From assembly GCA_018334735.1 (NCBI GenBank), contig JAGXLK010000104.1, forward strand, positions 1 through 7,314: a stretch of DNA of 7,314 nt. The letters run 5' to 3'. Within the stretch, counting starts at the first letter, position 1, and every line of letters begins with the position of its first letter. Below the pieces are notes generated by a model that was given only the letters and a program-made list of their open reading frames with translations, was not told the DNA's origin and did no database searches. The stretch comes from Planctomycetota bacterium (GTDB lineage Bacteria > Planctomycetota > Brocadiia > SM23-32). The translations under genes and the position numbers were made by a program. Below, piece by piece: positions 1 through 6,684 of this stretch.

Positions 1-124
1 CAACTTAAAATCAGTGATCAGCAACGAGGCGAACGCTACGTTGAGAAACGATTGGCTTTAACTGCTTTTTCGCAAGGAAGATACAGACATCTTCCGGCAC
101 AGTAGCACTGGCCGGAAATTGTGA
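1..124 (+). pseudogene. Possible 3' remnant of an IS66-like transposase, frameshifted and cut by the window edge
   Basis: Frame 1 is open from the first base to a TAG at 103-105. It contains the stretch GERYVEKRLALTA, which resembles the pattern G-x-(R/Y)-(F/Y)-V-E-(R/K)-x-L-T seen near the C-terminus of many IS66-type transposases. The expected continuation, a basic CRxQxRDIFxxL-like segment, seems to appear in frame 2 as FRKEDTDIFRH, before a TGA at 122-124. A single-base indel around 60-72 would join the two. What I see is only a short resemblance. The family match is from memory and could be chance. If real, this is the decayed tail of an insertion sequence, and its right end should lie within the next ~50 bases. 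Confidence 0.2.
76..117 (+). promoter_or_regulatory. Two overlapping, mutually exclusive hairpins
   Basis: GGAAGAT (76-82) is perfectly complementary to ATCTTCC (89-95) around a 6-base loop. TTCCGGC (92-98) is perfectly complementary to GCCGGAA (111-117), with an extra inner CAGT/ACTG pairing (100-103 with 107-110). The bases TTCC at 92-95 belong to both stems, so only one can form at a time. This geometry occurs in attenuators and riboswitch expression platforms. It can also arise by chance or belong to the end of a decayed mobile element. No known riboswitch class was recognised. Confidence 0.3.
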
Positions 125-155
125 ACACTTCTTGTTGTCGTAAGTTCTTACTCCT

Positions 156-174
156 AAACGGCATGCGCCGTTTT
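156..174 (+). terminator. Terminator-like hairpin with short T run
   Basis: A perfect 7-bp stem, AAACGGC (156-162) with GCCGTTT (167-173), encloses the 4-base loop ATGC and runs into TTTT then ATATAG. The U tract is short, so termination would be modest. It lies about 50 bases after the end of the truncated reading frame at the left edge and well before the ABC operon. This fits the end of an upstream + strand transcript. Confidence 0.4.
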
Positions 175-177
175 ATA

Positions 178-204
178 TAGCCTGCATCCGTAAGATGCAG
201 GCTA
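178..204. other. Perfect 11-bp stem-loop
   Basis: TAGCCTGCATC (178-188) pairs perfectly with GATGCAGGCTA (194-204) around the 5-base loop CGTAA. On the + strand no T run follows. On the - strand the stem is followed by TATAAAA-like sequence. It starts only 4 bases after the 156-174 hairpin. It could be a second terminator, an mRNA-stabilising leader structure for the ABC operon, or an operator-like dyad. About 95 bases separate it from the ATG at 298, and no convincing promoter was found in that interval. Confidence 0.4.
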
Positions 205-297
205 GCGTTGTCAGAGCAATTGAGAAGGTAGCCAATAAGGCGTCTGCCAGCAATTCTTCCCACGGATGTAACGAAGTGTTAAATTCCGGGGCCCTAT

Positions 298-1245
298 ATG
301 TCAACGGCGGCTATCGAAACAAACGGATTGACCAAAGAGTACCACTCCCTATTGTCGGGGAAAGATATCCCTGCCGTTGATCATCTCGACCTGGCTGTGC
401 CGCAGGGGACGGTATTCGGTTACCTTGGGCCCAACGGAGCGGGGAAAAGCACCACTCTGAAATTATTGCTTGATTTAACGCATCCGACCGAAGGGACGGC
501 AAAGATTCTGGGCCGAAAACCCGGAGATACCAGGGCCAAGAGCAAGATTGGTTACATGCCGGAAAAGCAAAATTTCTACAATTACCTGACGGCCAGGGAA
601 CTACTGGATTACAGTGCGAAATTCTATAAGATGAAACGTTCGCAGCGCCGTAAAACCATTCCCCGACTGCTCGAGTACGTCGGCCTCGAAGATGTTAAAG
701 GAGCAAGAATAAAGACGTTTTCGCTGGGGATGAAACGCCGCCTTGGCATGGCGGAAGCAATGCTGAACGACCCGGAGCTTTTGCTTCTGGACGAACCGCT
801 GTCCGGGCTTGACCCGCTTGGTAGAAAGCATTTCAAAGATCTCATTAAACGGCTATCACGCAACGAGGGGAAAACGGTTTTTTTGTGTTCACACGTGTTG
901 GCAGAAGTAGAAACTATTTGTGAGATGGTGGGCATTCTCTCGCGAGGCCGGCTTTTATTGAAGGAATCGATGGACAAGTTGCCCAAGATGCACCGTGTAG
1001 AATTTACAATTGAGGACGCAACAGAGGAGACGGTTGAAGCTTTGCGGAAGGCCGGAATGACGGTAGAGATAAAAGATGGGCGTGCGATGGCTTCGACATT
1101 AGGCCAACAGAAGGCAGAAAAAGCGCGAGAAGTTCTGCAGTCATACCCCGGTGAGTGCCTGGAAGAAACGGTGACGTCTGAATCGCTGGAAGAATTTTTT
1201 GTCCGTGTGATTAACGAGTCTGAAGAGGGCGAAAAACATGCATAA
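298..1245 (+). CDS. ABC-2 type transporter ATP-binding protein
   Basis: This 315-residue cytoplasmic ATPase should drive the permease encoded directly after it. Visible motifs are Walker A GPNGAGKST (44-52), a Q-loop region around IGYMPEKQNF (84-93), a signature in the degenerate form FSLGMKRRL (141-149) in place of LSGGQ, Walker B LLLLDEP (161-167), the D-loop SGLD (169-172) and the H-loop histidine in FLCSH (199). The FSxGM signature and a C-terminal extension of about 95 residues after the nucleotide-binding domain are typical of the CcmA/NatA-like ATPases of ABC-2 exporters. The substrate cannot be read from sequence. The ATG at 298 has only a weak GGGG (288-291) as ribosome site, but it places the conserved N-terminal strand correctly. 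It overlaps the permease gene by 8 bp, so translation is probably coupled. Confidence 0.93.
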   Translation: MSTAAIETNGLTKEYHSLLSGKDIPAVDHLDLAVPQGTVFGYLGPNGAGKSTTLKLLLDLTHPTEGTAKILGRKPGDTRAKSKIGYMPEKQNFYNYLTARELLDYSAKFYKMKRSQRRKTIPRLLEYVGLEDVKGARIKTFSLGMKRRLGMAEAMLNDPELLLLDEPLSGLDPLGRKHFKDLIKRLSRNEGKTVFLCSHVLAEVETICEMVGILSRGRLLLKESMDKLPKMHRVEFTIEDATEETVEALRKAGMTVEIKDGRAMASTLGQQKAEKAREVLQSYPGECLEETVTSESLEEFFVRVINESEEGEKHA

Positions 1246-2002
1246 CATTCTTGTGATCGCACAGGGCACACTTGTGCGTCAGATTCGAAACAAAGTCCTC
1301 TATCTGCTTATTATCATCTCCCTCTGTTTTGTCGCCGTGGGATCAATGTACCGAGTTCTGTCCTTGGGCGCTGAAATAAAGCTAATGAGGGATCTTGGCC
1401 TGGCAGGGATCAGCCTCATCGCTATGGCCGTCGCCGTGTTCGTGGGCTCGAACGAAATCGGGAAAGAAATCCGGGAGGGAACTGTGGATGACCTGCTGGC
1501 AAAACCACTGGGACGCGATGAATTTATCCTCGGTAAATATCTCGGCACATTTATTGTTGCCGCTCTCAACATTGCTCTAATAACGATCGGGTTCGTCATT
1601 ATTCTCGTCTGGCACAAAGGCACACCCGCTCTGGGTTTGTTGCGGTCAGTTGTATTAAGCCTGTGCGAAGCCGGCATCCTGATTGCTGTGGCTGTTTTCT
1701 TCACTTCTTTCCTTCCCGAAGCAGTGAGCGCAGTCATAACATTTCTGTTTTTTGTCATCGGACACGGGGCCCACATGTTGCCTCTTATCTCCGACAAGTC
1801 GGGGGAACTGCCCGTCAAAATTCTCAGCACAGCTCTCTTCTACATATTGCCCAATTTGCACCACTTCAACGTCAGGGCAAGCATCGGACAGGAAGTTCAG
1901 GTACCGTGGGCCTACACTGCTTGCTCCATTTTGTACGGCCTCTGTTACACAGGGATGTTGTTATGCATCAGCCTTGTAGTTTTCCGGAAAAGGGAACTGT
2001 AA
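1238..2002 (+). CDS. ABC-2 type transporter permease
   Basis: A 254-residue integral membrane protein with about six hydrophobic helices (roughly 20-37, 51-70, 100-124, 131-150, 155-172 and 225-249). After the second helix comes the amphipathic stretch NEIGKEIREGTVDDLLAKPL (72-91), followed by RDEFILGKYLG. This is the coupling segment typical of ABC-2 permeases of the NosY/NatB type, which are often named for multi-copper enzyme maturation. It should form the membrane pore for the ATPase upstream, most likely as a dimer. The ATG at 1238 lies inside the end of the ATPase gene and is preceded by GAGGG (1225-1229) at 8 bases. It is separated from the next gene by a single base. The transported substrate is unknown. 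Confidence 0.88.
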   Translation: MHNILVIAQGTLVRQIRNKVLYLLIIISLCFVAVGSMYRVLSLGAEIKLMRDLGLAGISLIAMAVAVFVGSNEIGKEIREGTVDDLLAKPLGRDEFILGKYLGTFIVAALNIALITIGFVIILVWHKGTPALGLLRSVVLSLCEAGILIAVAVFFTSFLPEAVSAVITFLFFVIGHGAHMLPLISDKSGELPVKILSTALFYILPNLHHFNVRASIGQEVQVPWAYTACSILYGLCYTGMLLCISLVVFRKREL

Positions 2003-2003
2003 A

Positions 2004-2789
2004 ATGCGAGAGGCACGCACAATATATGTCGTTCTCATCTCGCTGCTGTTTTTTGTTGGTTCCATCGGGATCAGCCGAGAACTTCAGGGATACAGGAAGG
2101 AACGGCCAAGTTTTCGCCAGAAGGTCACTCACATTCCGATGGGAGGTTTCGAAACCGTCACGGCCGATGTCCTCTGGATGCGCCTGGTTCAATACATGGG
2201 CTCTCCCAGCCAAGACCAAAGACATCAATATGTAAGCAGGGTTGCGGGACAGCTCGATTCCATAACGAGGCTGGACCCCCGTTTCAAGATTGTGTACGAT
2301 CATGGCGTGCTTTTCCTTGCGGTTAATAAACCAGCAGAAGCGCTTGATCTGGTGGACCGTGCGATTGAACACATTCCCGGGGGCGATTATGGATGGCGTT
2401 TGCCTTTCTACGGAGCTTTTATAAGCTACAGGTACTGGGACCATCCAGATCGTTATAAAAGAAGTCTCCAGTACATGAAAAAACTGGAGAGTATCCCGGA
2501 TGCCCCCGTGTTTGCGAAACGCTTCAGGGCTCGAATACTGGAGAAAAAGCAGGATTATGACAGTGCTTTCCTCGTTTGGCAAAAATTATTCTTGGCCGCA
2601 CAAAACCCTCATGACCGCAGTATCTCCTGGAAAGGCATGAGACGAGCGGCCGCAGAGGTGGCCGGAGAAACTGCGGATAAGGAGCTGAGAAAGAAAGCAT
2701 TATCCATCCTGGAAAAAGGCGAAGTAACACCGGAACCAGAAATAATATCCGGAGAAAAGCAGGGACAAGATCTTGGACAAAATAAGTAA
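2004..2789 (+). CDS. Membrane-anchored TPR-like protein linked to the ABC exporter
   Basis: A 261-residue protein I do not recognise by name. Residues 7-23 form one hydrophobic helix (signal anchor), so most of the chain should be outside the cytoplasm or on the membrane face. Residues about 70-225 look like a helical-repeat fold. The segment LDPRFKIVYDHGVLFLAV...AEALDLVDRAI (84-111) and the segment around DYDSAFLVWQKLFLAA (174-189) have the spacing and small/aromatic pattern of tetratricopeptide repeats, though degenerate. The C-terminus (230-261) is polar, rich in E, Q and G, and probably disordered. A ribosome site AGGGA (1991-1995) lies 8 bases before the ATG, within the permease gene. 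Position and spacing argue for a partner of the transporter, perhaps a scaffold or substrate-recruiting subunit (inference). Confidence 0.75.
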   Translation: MREARTIYVVLISLLFFVGSIGISRELQGYRKERPSFRQKVTHIPMGGFETVTADVLWMRLVQYMGSPSQDQRHQYVSRVAGQLDSITRLDPRFKIVYDHGVLFLAVNKPAEALDLVDRAIEHIPGGDYGWRLPFYGAFISYRYWDHPDRYKRSLQYMKKLESIPDAPVFAKRFRARILEKKQDYDSAFLVWQKLFLAAQNPHDRSISWKGMRRAAAEVAGETADKELRKKALSILEKGEVTPEPEIISGEKQGQDLGQNK

Positions 2790-2964
2790 TCGTATCCTGC
2801 TCTTAGTGGCTCTTGTGCTCGCGCTGTGTGGACTGAGAATCCGATGGTATCTTGATCAGAAATTTGAAACACTTGTGCCGGAAGCCGGAGACGCGGAAGT
2901 TGGCATACTTGATTCTTTTTTCCTTGAAACAGGAAACGAACTGAGGGAGAAAGAAGAAAAGTAA
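2773..2964 (+). CDS. Small single-helix membrane protein, last gene of the ABC operon
   Basis: A 63-residue protein of unknown function. It starts with TTG at 2773, inside the last 17 bases of the preceding gene, with AGGG (2761-2764) 8 bases upstream. Residues 8-20 (ILLLVALVLALCG begins the core) form one hydrophobic helix with a basic flank, followed by RIRWYLDQKF. The remainder is a short acidic tail ending in REKEEK. The overlap, the ribosome site and the sensible membrane topology support a real gene despite the rare start codon. It could be a small regulatory or stabilising subunit of the exporter. No homology was recognised. Confidence 0.6.
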   Translation: MDKISNRILLLVALVLALCGLRIRWYLDQKFETLVPEAGDAEVGILDSFFLETGNELREKEEK

Positions 2965-2966
2965 AT

Positions 2967-3365
2967 TCATGGAATCATAAACGATATCTGGACAAATGCC
3001 GCACCAGCGGTTCCGTTTCCGCGAGAGACCTGGTCCCGTGGTATATGTTTATCGTAGTGCTGATGGCCGGTCCCGATATGCTGCCGACCATGATGACGAT
3101 CGGTACCGGCAATTTTCCAGACGACAACACAGTTGCTCAGTCCTTTAAAGCAAATGGCCTTCACGTAGACCTTATCACCCTTAAAATCTCGGCTATATGT
3201 CTCTTCGCTTTCTTCTGTGGAAAGTGTCGCGACCTGCTCACCACTCAAATTGGTGTAGGAATAGCTCTGATGGTATATCTTTTCCTGCTCTTTCGTTGGG
3301 TCCTCGTATTTTGACCGTTGTCTTTTTGCTGCATGCCCTGTCCGTTCATTTCTTCGTTCCGGCAA
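2967..3365 (-). CDS. Doubtful small hypothetical protein in the convergent gap
   Basis: This is a 132-codon open frame on the - strand, starting with TTG five bases after the sensor's stop and ending two bases from the ABC operon's last stop. The middle part, around QVATLSTEESEETYSRDFKG and KVYVKAICFKG, has a protein-like composition. The last third is rich in His, Arg and Gln, as expected of a wrong frame. There is no good ribosome site. The opposite strand is also open here (3045-3314) in codon-aligned register, giving a hydrophobic product, so coding bias cannot decide between them. It may be a decayed gene, a frameshifted gene (a second - strand frame gives a plausible 3' part up to about 2980), or no gene at all. 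No known domain and no strong terminator were seen anywhere in 2965-3369. Confidence 0.2.
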   Translation of the reverse strand: MPERRNERTGHAAKRQRSKYEDPTKEQEKIYHQSYSYTNLSGEQVATLSTEESEETYSRDFKGDKVYVKAICFKGLSNCVVVWKIAGTDRHHGRQHIGTGHQHYDKHIPRDQVSRGNGTAGAAFVQISFMIP

Positions 3366-3369
3366 GGAA

Positions 3370-6300
3370 TCAGTCTCGTCCCCTCAGATCACGGGCAACA
3401 AGCATAATTCCCGTGGCCTCCCCTTGTTCCATTATAGGCGAGGAGCTGACCTCCACGGGCACTTCCTCTCCCGTATTATCTTGCAGTTTCGTCTTATAGA
3501 CACGTCGGCGCACATCACCGGAAAGTCTCGCATCACGTCGCATTTTCATCGATGTAAGTTCCGACTCGGGCAGGAAATCAGTTACGTTCATTGAACAGAC
3601 TTCATCTTCGCTCAAACCGACAAATTCTAACCCCGCGCGGTTCAAGTATTGAATACCTCCATCGAGATCATGCACGCAGATGATGTCCTGCATCGTCTCG
3701 GCCACAAGGCGGTATTTTTTCTCGCTCTGCCGAAGGGCATCTTCGGCGCGATCACGTTGTTGCGCAAGCTCGAGTTTTCGTAGCCCAAATGCGAGATCAT
3801 CCACCATTTCCTGAAACAATTCTTTTTCTTCTGGGTTCTCCGCATACCGCAGAGAAACGCAAGAGATGAGAACCCCGTAGATCCTTCCCTCGGATTCGAA
3901 ACGACACGCCAGAACCCCGTCATGCTGGCAGGTGGATGCAAGGGGACAATTTTCACATACTTCTTCATCCCTGGCAACTACCCGCGGGCCTGTTTTTCGA
4001 ATGGCTTGTTCCGCACAGCCCGGCAACTCTTTTAGTTGGACGGCGTCGGGCTCCAGCCCCGCTTGAGCCTGCAAAATAAGTTCATTTGAATTATCTAACA
4101 AACCAATCCAGGCAAACTCATAATCGTTTCTTCGCGTCAAGCTGCGGCAGGCCTTTTGTATGAGCTCATCTCGCTGATCTTCACGGACAATTACCTGGTT
4201 GACATTTCGAATGGCCTGCAGAACTGCATTGAGGTGGCGAAGGCGTTCCTGAGCTTCTCGCCGGTCCGTGATATCGAGACTTATTCCGCCCAGAAGGGGC
4301 GGTCGACCCTCCCGAGGAATGGGAAACTTGTGACTCTCGTAAACATGCTCAATACCTTCCTTGTCGGGGACAGATTCTTCTACGACGAGGTATCCATCTT
4401 CCAGCGCTTTCTGGTCATCCGCCATCATCGGCCGGGCTACATCGTCCGGGAACAGCTCATCCGATCGTTTCCCGATCCACGAATCATCAGCACCAATTAC
4501 GTCCTGCATATAGCGGTTCAAATAGATGTTGCGCCCTTTGGCATCTTTTATGAAGACGGCGGCCGGCAGATAATCCATGAAAAGTGAAAACCGTTCTTCG
4601 CTTTCCCTGACCGCGTGTTCAGCCAGCTTACGTTCCGTAATATCTCGGACGACAGCGAGCAACAGCCATTCTTCTCCAACCTGGAAACGATTCAAACTCA
4701 CGTCAGCATAAAAATCCGTTCCGTCCGAACGGGAGTGGACCCATTCAAAAGATTGTGCCATTCCCTGGTAGGCCAGTTCGAATTTCTTTTTGCCTTTTTC
4801 AACTGAATCACGGCCGTCCGGCTGTTCAGGTGGCGAAATGTCGAACGGATGTTTGCCAATGATCTCGTGTCTTGCGAGTCCGAACATCTGCTCCGTAGCC
4901 GGATTGCAGTCGATAAATTCTTCGCCCCTAATTACGAAAATGGCGTCGTTCACCGACTCAAACAAACTGCGATATTTCTGCTCGCTTTCTTGGAGTTGTC
5001 TCTCCGTGCGCTTCCGGGAGTCACGCGTGCGAATGTTGCTAACAGCATAGGCAACATCATCTGCCAGTTCTTCCAACAAACTGACCTCGTCCTCGTCAAA
5101 AGCTGCGGCGTTCTTTGAGTAAAGATTCAGCGCTCCCAGAACTGTTTCCTCGACGGTAAGAGGCAGAGCAATCGATGACCGGAACCCTCTGGCTGTCGCT
5201 TCAGGTTTCCATGGCTCGCAGGAATCGTCGGTGGCGTTATCGTGATAAATATTCGGTTCGCCCGTCCGAATGGCCGTTCCGGTTGGTCCGCAGCCCAGTT
5301 CATTGTCCCCCCATCCCACTTCGATAGAATCCAAATAGCCCTCTTCGTCACCGGCGCAAGCGACCGGTCGCACCCGCTTTTGCTCGTCGTCCTCCGCTAT
5401 TCCAACCCAGGCCATCTTGTACCCGACATCATCAACAAGAAGCTGACACACTTTCCGAAACAGTTCTTCTTCACTTTCAGCCTGGACAACAACGCGGTTG
5501 CACTGGCTCAGGGCCCGTAACGCCCTGTTCGTCTTACGCAATTCGTCCGTTTTCCTGCGGAGATCCTCGGTCTGAGTCTTGAGCTGACTTCGCAAGAAGG
5601 CATTTCCCAAAACCGCAAGAACAAGCATAGCGAACACAATCAGTAAAACGTATATTACCGCCGACGGCATGCCCCCAAAATCATCTTCCTGAACCCACCG
5701 TCCAAGAATTGAATAATAGATCGACTCTTCGTCGTCCTTCCATTGAGTGAGATGCTTATCAATAGAAGAAAGCAAATCAGCATTCTTACCTTTGCACACT
5801 GCGAAGTGAAGCTGGGAAGGACCGACAATTATCGAGGTTCTTGCCACTTGAGGACCCATTTTATAATGCTGCGCGTAGAGTCGGCTGATAACACCGGCGT
5901 CCACCTCCCTCTGGCTGATCTTCTCAAAGACCTGGCCAAAATCCTCGACTTCCAGATACTCACATTCGATATGAAATTTTTCTGCACGGTTGCGGAATGC
6001 CTCAGCGTAGATGTCACCCTTCATCACGGCCACCCGTTTCCCTTTTAAATCAAGAAGATCCGAGATGTTTAGACCGTGCGCACGGTAAACATAAGCCCAG
6101 TTGGGAAGGACCGTGACGGAATTGAAATCAAATTTCCTATCCCTCTCGGGTGAATATCCAATCGCAACAAGCAGATCGATATCCCCATTCTCGAGATTAT
6201 TCAGACATTCCAACCAGCTGCCCGGCACGTACTGAATCCGCCATTCTTCGATTTCCGCTATCGCTTCGATAATTTCCGGGAAAAATCCCCGCGGAGTCCC

Positions 6301-6507
6301 CGCCTCGTCCAGAAAAACTTTCGGTCTGTTCTGATAAACACCGACGCGAACCTGCCTCCTTTTCTCGCCAGCGTAAGCCGCGAAGCAAATAGCCAGTATT
6401 GCGAATAAAATGAGCGATAGTTGCCTTTTCAATGTCCAACCCCAATTGGGAGGTATCCAGTGTAACGCGCCTTTTACACTTTCATCATCTAAGTTACAGG
6501 ACACCAT
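3370..6507 (-). CDS. Membrane sensor: SBP_bac_3, TM, GAF-PAS-PAS-GAF-PAS, no output domain
   Basis: This 1045-residue receptor (numbering from the ATG at 6507) has these parts in order. A hydrophobic signal or anchor helix lies at ~27-46. A periplasmic family-3 solute-binding domain follows at ~52-274, opening with VRVGVYQNRPKVFLDEAG, as in BvgS/EvgS-type sensors. Next are a transmembrane helix ~280-303 (coordinates ~5600-5670) and a charged coiled linker ~304-334. The rest is GAF ~334-492, PAS ~506-626 (ends RDITERK), PAS ~635-749 (ends DITDRRE), GAF ~757-912 and PAS ~924-1043. The second GAF has cysteines at 851, 854, 860 and 868. The chain stops at the usual PAS exit, RDLRGRD, and no HisKA, HATPase, GGDEF or receiver sequence is seen in any frame downstream. 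The start is uncertain. ATG 6507 is the only ATG near the N-terminus. TTG 6567 has a strong GGAGG (6572-6576), and TTG 6432 would begin a textbook signal peptide (KRQLSLILFAILAICFAAYA). Confidence 0.88.
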   Translation of the reverse strand: MVSCNLDDESVKGALHWIPPNWGWTLKRQLSLILFAILAICFAAYAGEKRRQVRVGVYQNRPKVFLDEAGTPRGFFPEIIEAIAEIEEWRIQYVPGSWLECLNNLENGDIDLLVAIGYSPERDRKFDFNSVTVLPNWAYVYRAHGLNISDLLDLKGKRVAVMKGDIYAEAFRNRAEKFHIECEYLEVEDFGQVFEKISQREVDAGVISRLYAQHYKMGPQVARTSIIVGPSQLHFAVCKGKNADLLSSIDKHLTQWKDDEESIYYSILGRWVQEDDFGGMPSAVIYVLLIVFAMLVLAVLGNAFLRSQLKTQTEDLRRKTDELRKTNRALRALSQCNRVVVQAESEEELFRKVCQLLVDDVGYKMAWVGIAEDDEQKRVRPVACAGDEEGYLDSIEVGWGDNELGCGPTGTAIRTGEPNIYHDNATDDSCEPWKPEATARGFRSSIALPLTVEETVLGALNLYSKNAAAFDEDEVSLLEELADDVAYAVSNIRTRDSRKRTERQLQESEQKYRSLFESVNDAIFVIRGEEFIDCNPATEQMFGLARHEIIGKHPFDISPPEQPDGRDSVEKGKKKFELAYQGMAQSFEWVHSRSDGTDFYADVSLNRFQVGEEWLLLAVVRDITERKLAEHAVRESEERFSLFMDYLPAAVFIKDAKGRNIYLNRYMQDVIGADDSWIGKRSDELFPDDVARPMMADDQKALEDGYLVVEESVPDKEGIEHVYESHKFPIPREGRPPLLGGISLDITDRREAQERLRHLNAVLQAIRNVNQVIVREDQRDELIQKACRSLTRRNDYEFAWIGLLDNSNELILQAQAGLEPDAVQLKELPGCAEQAIRKTGPRVVARDEEVCENCPLASTCQHDGVLACRFESEGRIYGVLISCVSLRYAENPEEKELFQEMVDDLAFGLRKLELAQQRDRAEDALRQSEKKYRLVAETMQDIICVHDLDGGIQYLNRAGLEFVGLSEDEVCSMNVTDFLPESELTSMKMRRDARLSGDVRRRVYKTKLQDNTGEEVPVEVSSSPIMEQGEATGIMLVARDLRGRD

Positions 6508-6602
6508 CGCAGAATGGTAAACCCTTTTCGTCCTTTCATTTGCTTCAGGTCGCTCTCGTCCACTCAAAACCCCTCCGTAAACCGACAAATCCTCTTGGAG
6601 GA

Positions 6603-6632
6603 AGAATATCAGCGTAAGATGCCTGTTGTCAA
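6603..6632 (-). promoter_or_regulatory. Sigma70-like promoter for the sensor gene
   Basis: On the - strand a perfect -35 TTGACA (6632-6627) is followed after 18 bases by TATTCT (6608-6603), a 4/6 match to TATAAT. Transcription would start near 6596, leaving a leader of about 90 bases before the ATG at 6507. The in-frame TTG at 6645 lies upstream of this promoter and so is unlikely to be the start. Confidence 0.5.
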
Positions 6633-6684
6633 GCACGCACGGCAATAATGTCTAATTAAGCAACAATACAAAGCCCTTCCCGGT

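Noticed and set aside
36..263. 75-codon - strand frame across the left intergenic region
   Set aside because: It starts with GTG without a ribosome site and spans several hairpins. Composition is not protein-like.
624..1271. 215-codon open frame on the - strand inside the ATPase gene
   Set aside because: It is antisense to a well-supported ABC ATPase with all motifs, its product is rich in Ser, Arg and Thr, and it matches no family I know. It is a codon-register shadow.
1300..1830. 176-codon open frame on the - strand inside the permease gene
   Set aside because: It is antisense to clear transmembrane coding sequence. The Arg/Thr/Pro-rich product is what reversed hydrophobic codons give.
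1663..2235. 190-codon + strand frame bridging permease and TPR-like genes
   Set aside because: Out of frame with both supported genes, and rich in Ser, Arg, Cys and His without any domain.
1968..2582. 204-codon open frame on the - strand across the TPR-like gene
   Set aside because: The + strand gene has a ribosome site, coupling and sensible topology. The antisense product has none of these.
3045..3314. 89-codon hydrophobic + strand frame after the ABC operon, considered as a fifth operon gene
   Set aside because: No ribosome site at the ATG, an 80-base gap in an otherwise tight operon, and hydrophobicity that can be explained as the mirror of a hydrophilic - strand frame. Kept only as part of the ambiguous gap.
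6643..6645. TTG at 6645 as sensor start
   Set aside because: It lies upstream of the -35 box of the predicted sensor promoter and has no ribosome site. The extra 46 residues are not needed by any domain.
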